Below are positions 16,733-26,663 of a stretch of 64,000 nt of DNA, piece after piece (positions within the stretch are counted from its first letter, which is position 1; every line of letters starts with the position of its first letter). A model generated the notes under the pieces. The model saw only the letters and a program-made list of their open reading frames with translations, made no database searches and had not been told where the DNA came from. Source of the DNA: Pseudaminobacter sp040045035 (GTDB lineage Bacteria; Pseudomonadota; Alphaproteobacteria; Rhizobiales; Rhizobiaceae). The stretch spans positions 193,937 to 257,936 of the forward strand of contig NZ_JBDZDS010000008.1 in the NCBI RefSeq assembly GCF_040045035.1, in the 5' to 3' direction. The position numbers and the translations under genes were made by a program.

Positions 16733-17518
16733 TCACTGCACGAAAAAGTCTTCAATCCTCGCCGCCGTTTGTTTCAGCAGCGGCAGGAAATCGCGCTCCA
16801 TTTCGGCAGCGGAATGACGCGCGGACTGGGTGGAGACATTGATGGCCGCGACGATCGCACCCGACCGGTCGCGCAGCGGCACCGCAATCGAGCGCAGGCC
16901 GATTTCCAGCTCCTCGTCGACCACCGCATAACCTTCCCGGCGCGCCCTGGCCACGGTCTCTGCAATCCGTTTCGGCTCCGTAAGGGTCTTTTCGGTCTTT
17001 GGTGTGAGCGGGATGCGGGACAGGAAGGCGTCGACTTCCTCGGGCTTCAGGCCCGACAGCAGCACGCGCCCCATGGCCGTGCAATAGGCTGGCAGATGCG
17101 AGCCGACATGCAGCTCCAGGCTGACGATGCGCGGACCAGCGACCCGGGCCACATAGACGACATCCTCGCCGGATAAGATTGTGGCCGAGCAGGATTCCTG
17201 CAGCGCGGCTGCCGTCTGCCGCATGAAGGGCTCGGCGAAGGCCCAGAGCGAGGTGCCCTGCAGCCAGGTGCGGGCGACCGACAAAAGCCGCGGCGAGAGC
17301 GCGAACAGCCGGCCGGTCTGCGTGGCATAGCCGGTGGCGACCAGGGTGAGCAGGAAGCGCCGCGCGCCTGCCCGCGTCAGCCCCGCCTTTTCGGCCGTCT
17401 CGGTGAGTGTCAGCCCGGCCGGATGCGCGGCAAGGATTTCCATGACGCCAAGCCCGCGCTCCAGCGAGTTCACATGGTCGCGTGAGGCGGCTTCATCGGA
17501 CATGGGCAATGCCTCCAT
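16733..17518 (-). CDS. IclR-family regulator, PcaR/PcaU-like
   Basis: A 261-residue protein with an N-terminal winged helix (LTLTETAEKAGLTRAGARRFL, about residues 36-56) and a C-terminal IclR effector domain that includes CTAMGRVLL and the GYAVVDEELEIGLRSIAVPL motif. It is divergent from pcaIJF with a 187-bp spacer, the arrangement of PcaR in rhizobia, where it activates pcaIJF in response to beta-ketoadipate. A second ATG five codons downstream (17503) is also possible as start. Confidence 0.88.
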   Translation of the reverse strand: MEALPMSDEAASRDHVNSLERGLGVMEILAAHPAGLTLTETAEKAGLTRAGARRFLLTLVATGYATQTGRLFALSPRLLSVARTWLQGTSLWAFAEPFMRQTAAALQESCSATILSGEDVVYVARVAGPRIVSLELHVGSHLPAYCTAMGRVLLSGLKPEEVDAFLSRIPLTPKTEKTLTEPKRIAETVARARREGYAVVDEELEIGLRSIAVPLRDRSGAIVAAINVSTQSARHSAAEMERDFLPLLKQTAARIEDFFVQ

Positions 17519-17596
17519 GGGCGTAGCCTAGGACGGCGGCGCCGAATGTTGACTCTTCAACGGTGATCATGGCAAAGTATCGCATAGAAAACAAAT

Positions 17597-17611
17597 GTTC
17601 GCAATACGAAC
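17597..17611. promoter_or_regulatory. candidate PcaR (IclR) operator
   Basis: GTTCG-CAATA-CGAAC is an inverted repeat of the kind bound by PobR/PcaU/PcaR-type IclR regulators. It lies between the divergent regulator and pcaI, 95 bases upstream of pcaI. Confidence 0.6.
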
Positions 17612-17705
17612 TTTTTGTTGATGTGGCGGGCTGTGAACATAGCTTTCGCCAACAGTTTCTCGCTGCGGTCGTCATGGCCGCCAGTCAGGATGGGTGAGAT
17701 CAACG

Positions 17706-18422
17706 ATGAACAAAATCAGTCCGAGCTTGGAGGATGCGGTCGCCGACATCCAGGACGGCATGGTGGTGATGATTGGCGGCTTTGGTGGGGCAGGCGCACC
17801 GATCGAGCTCATCCATGCGCTCGTCGAGCGATACAAGAAGACCGGATCTCCGGGCCGGCTTACCGTGGTGAACAACAATGCCGGCAATGGCGATGTCGGC
17901 ATCGCGGCCATGATCTATGCGGGCATGGTGGCCAAGATGGTCTGCTCGTTCCCCCGCTCGTCGGACCCGCGCGCCTTCACCGAAAAATATCTGGCGGGTG
18001 AAATCGAGCTCGAATTGGTGCCGCAAGGCACGTTGGCCGAGCGCATCCGCGCCGGCGGCGCCGGCATCCCCGCCTTCTACACGCCGACGAGTTTTGGCAC
18101 GCTGGTTGCCGAAGGCAAGCCGGTTGCCGAATTCGAGGGTCGGAAATACGTCCAGGAGCGCTGGCTGAAGGCCGACGTTGCCCTGATCAAGGCCGAGCTG
18201 GCCGACCGCAAGGGCAACCTGACCTATCACAAGGCGGCGCGCAATTTCTCGCCGCTGATGGCGACGGCGGCCGCGACCACGATCGTGCAGGCAAGCCGCA
18301 TCCTAGAGCCGGGTGGGATCGACCCCGAACATGTCGTGACAGCGGGCATTTTCGTGAACCGGATCGTGGAAGTTCCAAACCCGAGCCAGGAAGAAGCTCT
18401 GTTGCGCGAGGTGACCAAGTAA
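17706..18422 (+). CDS. pcaI: 3-oxoadipate CoA-transferase, alpha subunit
   Basis: A 238-residue CoA-transferase family I alpha subunit with the glycine-rich GGFGGAGAP motif (residues about 24-32). It moves CoA from succinyl-CoA to beta-ketoadipate together with PcaJ. The ATG at 17706 was chosen to match homologues (MNKI...); a GTG at 17694 is in frame. Its stop overlaps the pcaJ start, so the subunits are translationally coupled. Confidence 0.93.
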   Translation: MNKISPSLEDAVADIQDGMVVMIGGFGGAGAPIELIHALVERYKKTGSPGRLTVVNNNAGNGDVGIAAMIYAGMVAKMVCSFPRSSDPRAFTEKYLAGEIELELVPQGTLAERIRAGGAGIPAFYTPTSFGTLVAEGKPVAEFEGRKYVQERWLKADVALIKAELADRKGNLTYHKAARNFSPLMATAAATTIVQASRILEPGGIDPEHVVTAGIFVNRIVEVPNPSQEEALLREVTK

Positions 18423-19093
18423 TGACTGTCAAGCTGACGAACGCGCAGATCGCATGGCGTGCGGCGCAGGACATTCCCGACGGCGCCTATGTGAACCTCG
18501 GCATCGGCTTTCCCGAGATGGTCGCGAAGTTCAAGCCCGACGGGCGCGAGGTGATCTATCACACCGAGAACGGCATCCTCGATTTCGGCGAGGCCCCGCC
18601 CGCCGGCCAGGAGGACTGGGACCTGATCAACGCCGGCAAGAAGGCCGTCACCCTCAACCCGGGCGCCTCCTTCTTCCACCATGCCGACAGCTTCGCCATG
18701 GTGCGCGGCGGCCATCTGGATGTCGCCATCCTGGGTGCCTATGAGGTTGCCGAAAACGGCGACCTGGCGAACTGGAGCACGGGGCCGGGTTCGGTGCCGG
18801 CCGTGGGCGGCGCGATGGATCTTGTCCACGGCGCCAAGCGGGTTTGCGTCATCACCGACCACACCACCAAGGACGGGCGGCCCAAGCTGCTCAAGCAGTG
18901 CCGGCTGCCGCTGACCGGCGTCGGCTGCGTCACGACGGTCTATACCAGCCTCGCCGTGCTCGACATCGTTAACGCGCGCTTCGTTCTTCGGGAAAAGCTG
19001 CCCAGCATCAGCCTCGATGAACTCCAGGCCTTGACCGAAGCCACCCTGGTGGTCGAAGGCAGCGTCAAAGATCTTGTCGTTCCGGAGGTTTGA
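18422..19093 (+). CDS. pcaJ: 3-oxoadipate CoA-transferase, beta subunit
   Basis: A 223-residue beta subunit that carries the catalytic Glu in the HTENGILDFGEAP segment (Glu 43 by count from the start), which forms the covalent CoA thioester. The GxGFP opening (VNLGIGFPEMV) is typical. It lies between pcaI (1-bp overlap) and pcaF (2-bp gap). Confidence 0.93.
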   Translation: MTVKLTNAQIAWRAAQDIPDGAYVNLGIGFPEMVAKFKPDGREVIYHTENGILDFGEAPPAGQEDWDLINAGKKAVTLNPGASFFHHADSFAMVRGGHLDVAILGAYEVAENGDLANWSTGPGSVPAVGGAMDLVHGAKRVCVITDHTTKDGRPKLLKQCRLPLTGVGCVTTVYTSLAVLDIVNARFVLREKLPSISLDELQALTEATLVVEGSVKDLVVPEV

Positions 19094-19095
19094 AC

Positions 19096-20304
<1,209 letters not shown>

Positions 20305-20331
20305 GCCGAATCATAGACCGCATTTTTGAGG

Positions 20332-20360
20332 GCCCGGCGTCGCTGACGCCGGGCTTTTTC
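20332..20360 (+). terminator. rho-independent terminator of pcaIJF
   Basis: A 10-bp perfect stem (GCCCGGCGTC / GACGCCGGGC) with a 3-nt loop is followed by TTTTTCTTT. This is the clearest terminator in the window. Confidence 0.9.
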
Positions 20361-20475
20361 TTTGTGCGGCCGGCGCCACGGCCCGCGCGGATTAGACGGG
20401 CCATTTCCGTTTCCAGCGAAATCGAAAGCGGATAGAAATGTTTACCCTCAAGATTCCCGATAATGGAGATGGTCC

Positions 20476-20943
20476 TTGCAAATTGACGACTTCGATAAAA
20501 AGATTCTTTCCGAAATCCAGAAGGATGCTAGCCTGTCCGTATCAGCCATCGCCGAGCGCGTCAGCCTTTCGCCGACGCCGTGCTGGCGGCGGCTGCAGCG
20601 GCTGGAGCGCGAGGGGTTCATCGACGGGCGGGTGACGCTGTTGAACCAGGAGCGCGTCGGGCTCGAACTGACGGTCTTCGTGATGATCCGAACCAACCAG
20701 CACAACAGGGCCTGGCTTGAACGCTTCAGCACGGCCGTCGGCAAGTTCCCGGAGATCGTGGAGGTGAACCGGCTGGCAGGCGAATACGACTACCTGCTGA
20801 AGGTCATCACCAAAAACAACGCCGCTTACGACGCCTTCTACAAGAATTTTATCGACGAGATCGAACTGAGCGATGTCACGTCCTGCTTCTCCATGGAACA
20901 GATCAAATACTCGACCGAGCTGCCCCTCGGCGTCGTCGCCTGA
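20476..20943 (+). CDS. Lrp/AsnC-family transcriptional regulator
   Basis: A 155-residue protein with an N-terminal helix-turn-helix (SVSAIAERVSLSPTPCWRRLQRLEREGFI) and a C-terminal RAM ligand-binding domain. The start is a TTG at 20476 with GGAG about seven bases upstream, giving MQIDDFDKKIL, which aligns with the usual Lrp opening. The gene may control the aminotransferase that follows on the same strand, as Lrp/AsnC genes often sit beside their amino-acid-metabolism targets; that is inference. Confidence 0.88.
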   Translation: MQIDDFDKKILSEIQKDASLSVSAIAERVSLSPTPCWRRLQRLEREGFIDGRVTLLNQERVGLELTVFVMIRTNQHNRAWLERFSTAVGKFPEIVEVNRLAGEYDYLLKVITKNNAAYDAFYKNFIDEIELSDVTSCFSMEQIKYSTELPLGVVA

Positions 20944-20949
20944 CGGGCT

Positions 20950-20998
20950 GGAGCATGATCCCGAAAAGTTGCAGACTTTTCGGACAAGATCATGCTCC
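20950..20998. repeat. RIME-like palindrome
   Basis: A 49-bp near-perfect palindrome with outer arms GGAGCATGATC / GATCATGCTCC and inner arms CCGAAAAGT / ACTTTTCGG. It is a second, shorter copy of the element at 10436-10506. It fills nearly the whole gap between the Lrp gene and the aminotransferase gene. Confidence 0.8.
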
Positions 20999-21049
20999 AA
21001 AGATAAAGCTCTAATCGAGAAGATCAGGCGAGGCGTGGTGGGCGAGGGG

Positions 21050-22654
21050 ATGCTGATCGAAGGGCCGGTCGGCCCGCGTCCGCTGGTCTATGCTGACTAT
21101 GTCGCCTCGGGCCGCGCGCTGGATTTTGTCGAGGAGGCGGTGCGCGAAAAAGTGCTGCCCTTCTACGGCAACACCCACACCGAAACCTCCTTCACCGGCC
21201 GCGAGACCACGCGGCTGCGCGAGATGGCGCGCGCGGCGGCCAAGCGCGCGGTGGGAGCGGGCGAGCGGCACGCCGCGATCTTCACCGGCTCGGGCGCGAC
21301 GGGCGCCATCGACAAGCTGATCCGCGCCATGGGGTTTTGTGCGCCGGGGCATCTGCGCGGAAAGGCCGGTGCCGAACGGCCGGTTGTTTTCGTCGGCCCT
21401 TACGAGCACCACTCCAACGACCTGCAGTGGCGCGAGGCGCTGGTGGATGTCGAGCGCGTGCCGTTGGATTGCGAGGGGCAAATCTGCCTCGCCACGCTGG
21501 AACACTTACTGGCAAAGCATGAGGGCCGGGCGAAAAAGATCGGCGCGTTTTCGGCGGCTTCCAACGTCACCGGCATCAAGACAGATGTGCGCAGGCTGGC
21601 AGCACTTCTGCACCGGCACGGCGCGCTGTTCTTCTGCGATTACGCTGCCGGCGCACCTTACATGGCGATCGAAATGGCCGAGAGCGCGCCGGGCGCGGGC
21701 GACCATATCGACGCCGTGTTCCTGTCGCCGCACAAGTTCATCGGCGGCCCGGGCGCCTCGGGCCTGCTGGTCGCGGACCGCGCGCTGCTGTGCGGCAAGG
21801 TGCCTTCCGTCGCCGGCGGCGGCACGGTCGCCTATGTCACCGCCGACCATCACGTCTTCGTTTCGGACGCGGAACGGCGCGAGGAGGCAGGCACGCCCAA
21901 TATCGTCGCCGACATTCGCGCCGGCATCGCGCTGGAGCTGAAATCGAGCGTGGGCGCGGAAGAAATCGAGCGGCGCGAAGGCGCCATCGTGGCGAAGGTC
22001 ATGCAGGCATTGCTGGCCGAACCGCGCATCGAGGTCCTGGGTTCACCCACCGCCGCGCGCGTCGGCATCTTCGCCTTCAACATCCGGGCCGGCGGCAAGA
22101 CGCTGCACCACGGTTTTGTCACCGCGCTGCTCAACGACCTGTTCGGCATCCAGGCGCGCGCCGGCTGTTCCTGCGCGGGGCCTTACGCGCACGACCTTCT
22201 GGCTATTCCCGCGGGGCAGGCGGCGCGGCACGAGGCGCTGGTGGCGGGCGGCGAGAGCCTGCTGCGGCCCGGCTGGGTGCGGCTGGGCTTCAACTATTTC
22301 TTCAGCGAGGAGACGGTGGAGTACATCGTCTCGGCCGTACGCTTCATCGCGCGGCGCGGCGCGGACTTCTTGCCGCTCTACCGGGTCGATGCAAGAGCCG
22401 GCGTGTGGCGCATGGCGGATGTGCCGGCGCCCCGGCCTGCAACACTCACTGAACTGGCCGACATATGGTCCGACGAGAGCCTACCGGCAGCGGGCATGGC
22501 GACGCCGGATTTTGTCACCTGCCTGCAGCTTGCGGAGACACTTGCCGATGCTGCGGCCGGCCGGAATGCCGCACGGCAATCGGAGCTGAGCGCTGAAGCC
22601 GAGGCGCTGCGCTGGTTCTGGATGCCGGGCGAGGCGGTCACGATATCGGCCTGA
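21050..22654 (+). CDS. class V aminotransferase-fold PLP enzyme
   Basis: About 534 residues from the ATG at 21050. It has the class V fold of cysteine desulfurases, with the PLP lysine in SPHKFIGGPGASG and the preceding Asp in FFCDYAAGAPY. The function is unknown; such proteins are longer than NifS/SufS and are annotated only as class V aminotransferases. The start is uncertain: family-like sequence continues upstream in frame (ALIEKIRRGVVGEG) but there is no ATG there, only GTG codons at 21035 and 21038, and then the RIME palindrome. The 5' end may have been altered by the repeat. It lies downstream of an Lrp/AsnC regulator, which suggests amino-acid metabolism. Confidence 0.75.
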   Translation: MLIEGPVGPRPLVYADYVASGRALDFVEEAVREKVLPFYGNTHTETSFTGRETTRLREMARAAAKRAVGAGERHAAIFTGSGATGAIDKLIRAMGFCAPGHLRGKAGAERPVVFVGPYEHHSNDLQWREALVDVERVPLDCEGQICLATLEHLLAKHEGRAKKIGAFSAASNVTGIKTDVRRLAALLHRHGALFFCDYAAGAPYMAIEMAESAPGAGDHIDAVFLSPHKFIGGPGASGLLVADRALLCGKVPSVAGGGTVAYVTADHHVFVSDAERREEAGTPNIVADIRAGIALELKSSVGAEEIERREGAIVAKVMQALLAEPRIEVLGSPTAARVGIFAFNIRAGGKTLHHGFVTALLNDLFGIQARAGCSCAGPYAHDLLAIPAGQAARHEALVAGGESLLRPGWVRLGFNYFFSEETVEYIVSAVRFIARRGADFLPLYRVDARAGVWRMADVPAPRPATLTELADIWSDESLPAAGMATPDFVTCLQLAETLADAAAGRNAARQSELSAEAEALRWFWMPGEAVTISA

Positions 22655-22701
22655 GTTTCAGGCCCCGCGAAGGCGGGACCTGACTGCAGAATCCAAAAAA
22701 G

Positions 22702-23775
22702 CTACAGCCGCTTTTCCGTTTCCTTGTCGAAGACGTGCAGGGCGTCGGCGTCGAGCGCGAAGCGGCGGCGGGTGCCGGCCTGGATGTCGGATTTCGGCGA
22801 CAGGCTGGCGGTGATGCGCTGCGGGCCCACCGTCGCGCTGACGACGAGTTCCGGGCCGGTCAGTTCCACCACCTCGACATTCGCCTCGAAGGACGGCGCT
22901 TCGCTATCCGAAGCTAGCCGCAGGTTTTCCGGGCGCACGCCCAGCACAAGCTTCTGGTCGGGCCTGGCCTTGGCGGCAGTTTCGGCGGGCAGCGAGATGG
23001 CGACGTCCGAGCCCTCGATGCGGGCAACGCCGTCGGCAATGCGAGCATCCAGCATGTTCATCGAGGGCGAACCGACGAAACCGGCGACATAGAGGGTCGC
23101 CGGGCGTTCGTAGATTTCGGCCGGGGTGGCAAGCTGCTCGATCTGGCCGTTGCGCATGATCGCGATGCGGGTGGCGAGCGTCATCGCCTCGATCTGGTCG
23201 TGGGTGACGTAGACCACGGTCGTGCGCAGCATCTGGTGCAGGCGCTTCAGCTCGGTGCGCATTTCCATGCGCAGTTTGGCGTCGAGATTGGACAGCGGCT
23301 CGTCGAAGAGGAACACCTGCGGGTTGCGCACGAGCGCGCGGCCGATGGCGACGCGCTGGCGCTGGCCGCCGGAAAGCTCCGAAGGCCTGCGCTCGAGCAG
23401 GTTTTCGATCTGCAGGATCTTTGCGGCCTTCTTCACCGCCTCGGCGCGCTCGGCCGCTGGAACCTTGCGCATTTCCAGGCCGAAGCCGATGTTCCGCGCC
23501 ACCGACATGTTGGGGTAGAGCGCGTAGGACTGGAACACCATGGCAATGTCGCGGTCCTTGGGATGCACGCCCACCACCGAGCGCCCGTCGATGCGTATGT
23601 CGCCGCCGGTGGGCTCGGCGAGGCCCGCAATGATGTTGAGCAAGGTGGACTTGCCACAGCCCGAAGGCCCGAGCAGGACCAAAAACTCGCCGCTTTCCAA
23701 CGAGAGATCAATGCCCTTCAGCGTGTCGACCGCGCCGTAGCGCTTGCGCACGCCGATGATGTCCAGCGCGCTCAA
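22702..23775 (-). CDS. sugar ABC importer ATPase, MalK/UgpC type
   Basis: A 357-residue ATPase with Walker A GPSGCGKST, signature ELSGGQRQRV, Walker B VFLFDEPLSNLDAKLR and a C-terminal OB-fold (TOBE) domain of about 120 residues, as in MalK and UgpC. It is the last gene of a minus-strand operon (binding protein, two permeases, SIS protein, ATPase). The TOBE domain can be a site for regulation by PTS or regulator proteins in related systems. Confidence 0.92.
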   Translation of the reverse strand: MSALDIIGVRKRYGAVDTLKGIDLSLESGEFLVLLGPSGCGKSTLLNIIAGLAEPTGGDIRIDGRSVVGVHPKDRDIAMVFQSYALYPNMSVARNIGFGLEMRKVPAAERAEAVKKAAKILQIENLLERRPSELSGGQRQRVAIGRALVRNPQVFLFDEPLSNLDAKLRMEMRTELKRLHQMLRTTVVYVTHDQIEAMTLATRIAIMRNGQIEQLATPAEIYERPATLYVAGFVGSPSMNMLDARIADGVARIEGSDVAISLPAETAAKARPDQKLVLGVRPENLRLASDSEAPSFEANVEVVELTGPELVVSATVGPQRITASLSPKSDIQAGTRRRFALDADALHVFDKETEKRL

Positions 23776-23814
23776 CGGCCTTCTCCGGCGGTGGTGAGGT
23801 ATCGGGTCATAAGA

Positions 23815-24837
23815 CTACTCGACCTTGGTGATTTTCGAGGAACGCACCGGCGTTCCGACATCGGCCACGCGCTGCGAGGCGAAGGCCAGCATGAAGCGCT
23901 GCGCGGCCGGCAGCAAGGCGAAGATTGCGGCGGCGCCGGAGGCGGCGTCGATCTTTACCGTTTCGGTGCCGGCGACCGGCGCCTCGCCGGAGGCGTCGAA
24001 CACGACCACGGGCGAGCCGGCTTGCCCTGCCGACGCGGCCATGCGCGCGACGAGCTCTGAGGTGGCGTCGGCGGCGCGGAACAGCACCACGCCGACATCT
24101 TGTCCCAGCATCTCCATCGGCCCATGGCGCAGCTGCCCGCCTTCGAGCGAGAAGCAGGGCACGCGCGACAGCTCGGTGAGGCCGAGCGCGATGGCTTCAG
24201 CCACGCCTTGCGTGCGGCGGCCGGAGGTCACGATGGCGGTGACGTTGGCGAGCGATGCGGCGGCCGCATCGATGGAGACCGTCGACGTCTTGGCGAGGAC
24301 TTCCAGCGCCTGCGTGGGATCGGCGCCAAGCTCGGCAAGCACTGCCAGATGCAGCGCGAAGCTGATGGTGAGGCTGCGGGTGGCGGCAAAAGCCTTCTCG
24401 TTGCCGCCGACGCCGGCTAGGCAGGGCACGGTCTTGGCAAGCGTCGAATTGCCGTCGAGCGTCAGGCCAAAAGTGTGGTCCGGCACGCCGGCCTCGGCGA
24501 ACCAGCGCAGCACTTCGGCGCTTTCGCCCGACTGCGAGGTTACGAGGATGGTGCGCCCCGACAGCGGCAGCGGCTGGCCGAGCTGTTCCGAGAGCGGCAC
24601 GGCGACAGCGTCGATGCCGAGGTCGCGATAGAGCGGCTCGACGGCACGGCCGACCGCGTGCGAGCCGCCCATGCCGAGCAGAAGCAGGCGGCCGGTGGCG
24701 CGCAAGGCCTCGGCGATTTTGTGCGCGACCGGCTTTGCCGCCTCGAAGGAGGCGATCGAGTCGGCATTCTGCCGGGCCATTTCGTGTTCGATCGCGACAA
24801 GGCCCGCCGGGCGTAGGTTCTGTACCGTCACTGTCAT
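23815..24837 (-). CDS. double-SIS-domain sugar-phosphate isomerase/deaminase-like protein
   Basis: A 340-residue protein with two SIS domains resembling the isomerase half of GlmS: the first contains LLLLGMGGSHAVG and VTSQSGESAEV, the second ends LEGGQLRHGPMEML. AgaS- and FrlB-type enzymes with this layout act on amino-sugar or fructosamine phosphates. Placement inside a sugar ABC importer operon (4-bp overlap with the upstream permease gene) suggests it processes the imported sugar after phosphorylation. No kinase gene is nearby, so the substrate is open. Confidence 0.82.
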   Translation of the reverse strand: MTVTVQNLRPAGLVAIEHEMARQNADSIASFEAAKPVAHKIAEALRATGRLLLLGMGGSHAVGRAVEPLYRDLGIDAVAVPLSEQLGQPLPLSGRTILVTSQSGESAEVLRWFAEAGVPDHTFGLTLDGNSTLAKTVPCLAGVGGNEKAFAATRSLTISFALHLAVLAELGADPTQALEVLAKTSTVSIDAAAASLANVTAIVTSGRRTQGVAEAIALGLTELSRVPCFSLEGGQLRHGPMEMLGQDVGVVLFRAADATSELVARMAASAGQAGSPVVVFDASGEAPVAGTETVKIDAASGAAAIFALLPAAQRFMLAFASQRVADVGTPVRSSKITKVE

Positions 24838-25679
24838 CCCTTGACGCCGCCTTGTGTGAGCCCCGAGATCAGGGCGCGCTGCATGAACAGGCCGATCAGC
24901 ACCGGCGGCAAGGCGGCAAGCACGCCGGCGGTCGCGATCAGGCCATAGTCGGACACCCTGCCGCCGGCGAGGTCGGCGATCGCCACCGTCAGGGTCTTGG
25001 CCCTGAGGTCGGAGGTGAAGAGCAGGGCATAGAAGAATTCGTCCCACGCCAGCAGGAAGGCGAAGAGCGCGGCGGTGGCCATCACCGGTGCTGCGAGCGG
25101 CAGGGTGATGAGCCGCAGAATCTGGTCGAGGCGAGCACCGTCCATCATGGCCGCACTTTCGATCTCGCGCGGAATGGCGTCGAAGCCGGATTTCAGCAGC
25201 CAGGTGGTGAAGGGCGCGAGGATGGTGAGATAGACCAGCGCGAGACCGTAGACGGTGTTGAGCAGGCCGAGCGCGGCGAGGCCCATGTAGAGCGGCACGG
25301 CCAGCGCCACCGGCGGCAGCATATAGGTGCCGATCACCGCGTAGAGCGACGTTCCCACCTTGGGCGTGCGCGATACCGCCCAGGCGGCCGGGATGGCAAC
25401 CAGCAGCGCGGTAACCGTCGCCATGCTGGCGACGCGCAGGCTGTTGAACAGCGCGGCCACGAAGGCGGCGCCCTCGGTGTTGCCGACGGCGGTCAGCAGC
25501 CGGCGATAGCGCGACAGGTCGACCGTTTCGGGCCACCAATGCAGCGGCTTGGCCGTGAGGTCGGTGGTGGAGGAGATGCTCATCACGAACAGCCACACGA
25601 CGGGCGCGAGGATGACCGCGGCCAGCAGGAAGGCGCAGGCGTAGACGAGGATCGTGGCGGCGAGGCTGCGGCGTTCCAT
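24834..25679 (-). CDS. sugar ABC permease, MalG type
   Basis: A 281-residue inner-membrane permease with six predicted segments and the EAA-type loop (EIESAAMMDGARLDQILRLI), which docks to the ATPase. It overlaps the downstream SIS gene by 4 bp and its start overlaps the stop of the upstream permease gene by one base. Confidence 0.92.
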   Translation of the reverse strand: MERRSLAATILVYACAFLLAAVILAPVVWLFVMSISSTTDLTAKPLHWWPETVDLSRYRRLLTAVGNTEGAAFVAALFNSLRVASMATVTALLVAIPAAWAVSRTPKVGTSLYAVIGTYMLPPVALAVPLYMGLAALGLLNTVYGLALVYLTILAPFTTWLLKSGFDAIPREIESAAMMDGARLDQILRLITLPLAAPVMATAALFAFLLAWDEFFYALLFTSDLRAKTLTVAIADLAGGRVSDYGLIATAGVLAALPPVLIGLFMQRALISGLTQGGVKG

Positions 25680-26560
25680 CAGCTGGCTCCCGCGGTTCTG
25701 CGGATGACCGCGGCGTAGACGACGGCAAGCACAGTGACCATCAAGGTCACCATCAATGCCAGCGATGCGCCGGACCCCGCTCGCTGGAAGGAAAACGCTT
25801 CCTGGTAGACCAGGATCGACAGGGTGCGCGTCGAGTTGGCGGGACCGCCGCGCGTCATCACCCAGATGATGTCGAAGACCTTGAAGGCCTCGATGGTGCG
25901 CAGCACCAGCGCCACCATCAGCGGGCCGGCGAGATAGGGCAGGATGACGAAGCGGAAGCGCGACCAGGCGCCGGCGCCGTCGACCATGGAGGCGGCGGTG
26001 ATGTCGCGCGGCACGGCCTGCAGGGCAGCGAGCGCGATCAGCGCCACCAGCGGAAAATTCTTCCAGGTATCGGCGAGGATGAGCGCGGCAAGCGCGGTTC
26101 CGGGCTCGCCCAGCCAGGAGCGGTAGGCATCGATGAGGCCGATCTGGGTCAGCGCCGCGTTGAGCGCGCCATATTCGGGATTGTAGATCAGCCGCCAGAG
26201 CGTGGCGTTGACGACGGTGGGCAGCGCCCAGGGCAGGATCATCAGCGCCCGCAGCACGGTGCGGCCGTAGAACTGCTGGTTGAGCAGAAGGGCGGCGCCG
26301 ACGCCCACGACCATCTCGGCCGCAACCGAAATGACGGCGAACCAGGTGGTGGTGATAAGCGTGCGCTGGAAGCCGGCGTTCGACAGCATCTTCACGTAGT
26401 TGTCGATGCCGACGAAACTACCGGAGGTGCCGACCAGCTTGGCGTCGGTGAAGGAGAGCCGCACCGTGTCCACCAGCGGCCAGCCGATGACGGCAACCAT
26501 CACGATCAGCAGCGGCAGCATGAGGAGCCAGGCGCGCGTGTTGATCCAGCTGCTGGACAT
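25679..26560 (-). CDS. sugar ABC permease, MalF type
   Basis: A 293-residue inner-membrane permease with six predicted segments. The EAA loop reads DITAASMVDGAGAWSRFRFV. It forms a heterodimer with the MalG-type protein. A hairpin lies upstream, between it and the binding-protein gene. Confidence 0.92.
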   Translation of the reverse strand: MSSSWINTRAWLLMLPLLIVMVAVIGWPLVDTVRLSFTDAKLVGTSGSFVGIDNYVKMLSNAGFQRTLITTTWFAVISVAAEMVVGVGAALLLNQQFYGRTVLRALMILPWALPTVVNATLWRLIYNPEYGALNAALTQIGLIDAYRSWLGEPGTALAALILADTWKNFPLVALIALAALQAVPRDITAASMVDGAGAWSRFRFVILPYLAGPLMVALVLRTIEAFKVFDIIWVMTRGGPANSTRTLSILVYQEAFSFQRAGSGASLALMVTLMVTVLAVVYAAVIRRTAGAS

Positions 26561-26626
26561 GAGGGGAAACCTGAGAGCCCTGAAGAAACCTGCTTTCCGG
26601 CAGCCGGGCCGAGCCGCGGAAAGCCA

Positions 26627-26652
26627 CGGGCGGCGTCAATGAACGCCGCCCG
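26627..26652 (-). promoter_or_regulatory. intercistronic hairpin between binding-protein and permease genes
   Basis: A perfect 10-bp stem (CGGGCGGCGT / ACGCCGCCCG) with a 6-nt loop lies 11 bases after the binding-protein stop. No U tract follows on the minus strand. Such hairpins after binding-protein genes commonly stabilise the upstream mRNA or attenuate transcription so that more binding protein than permease is made. Confidence 0.65.
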
Positions 26653-26663
26653 CGATACTTTTA

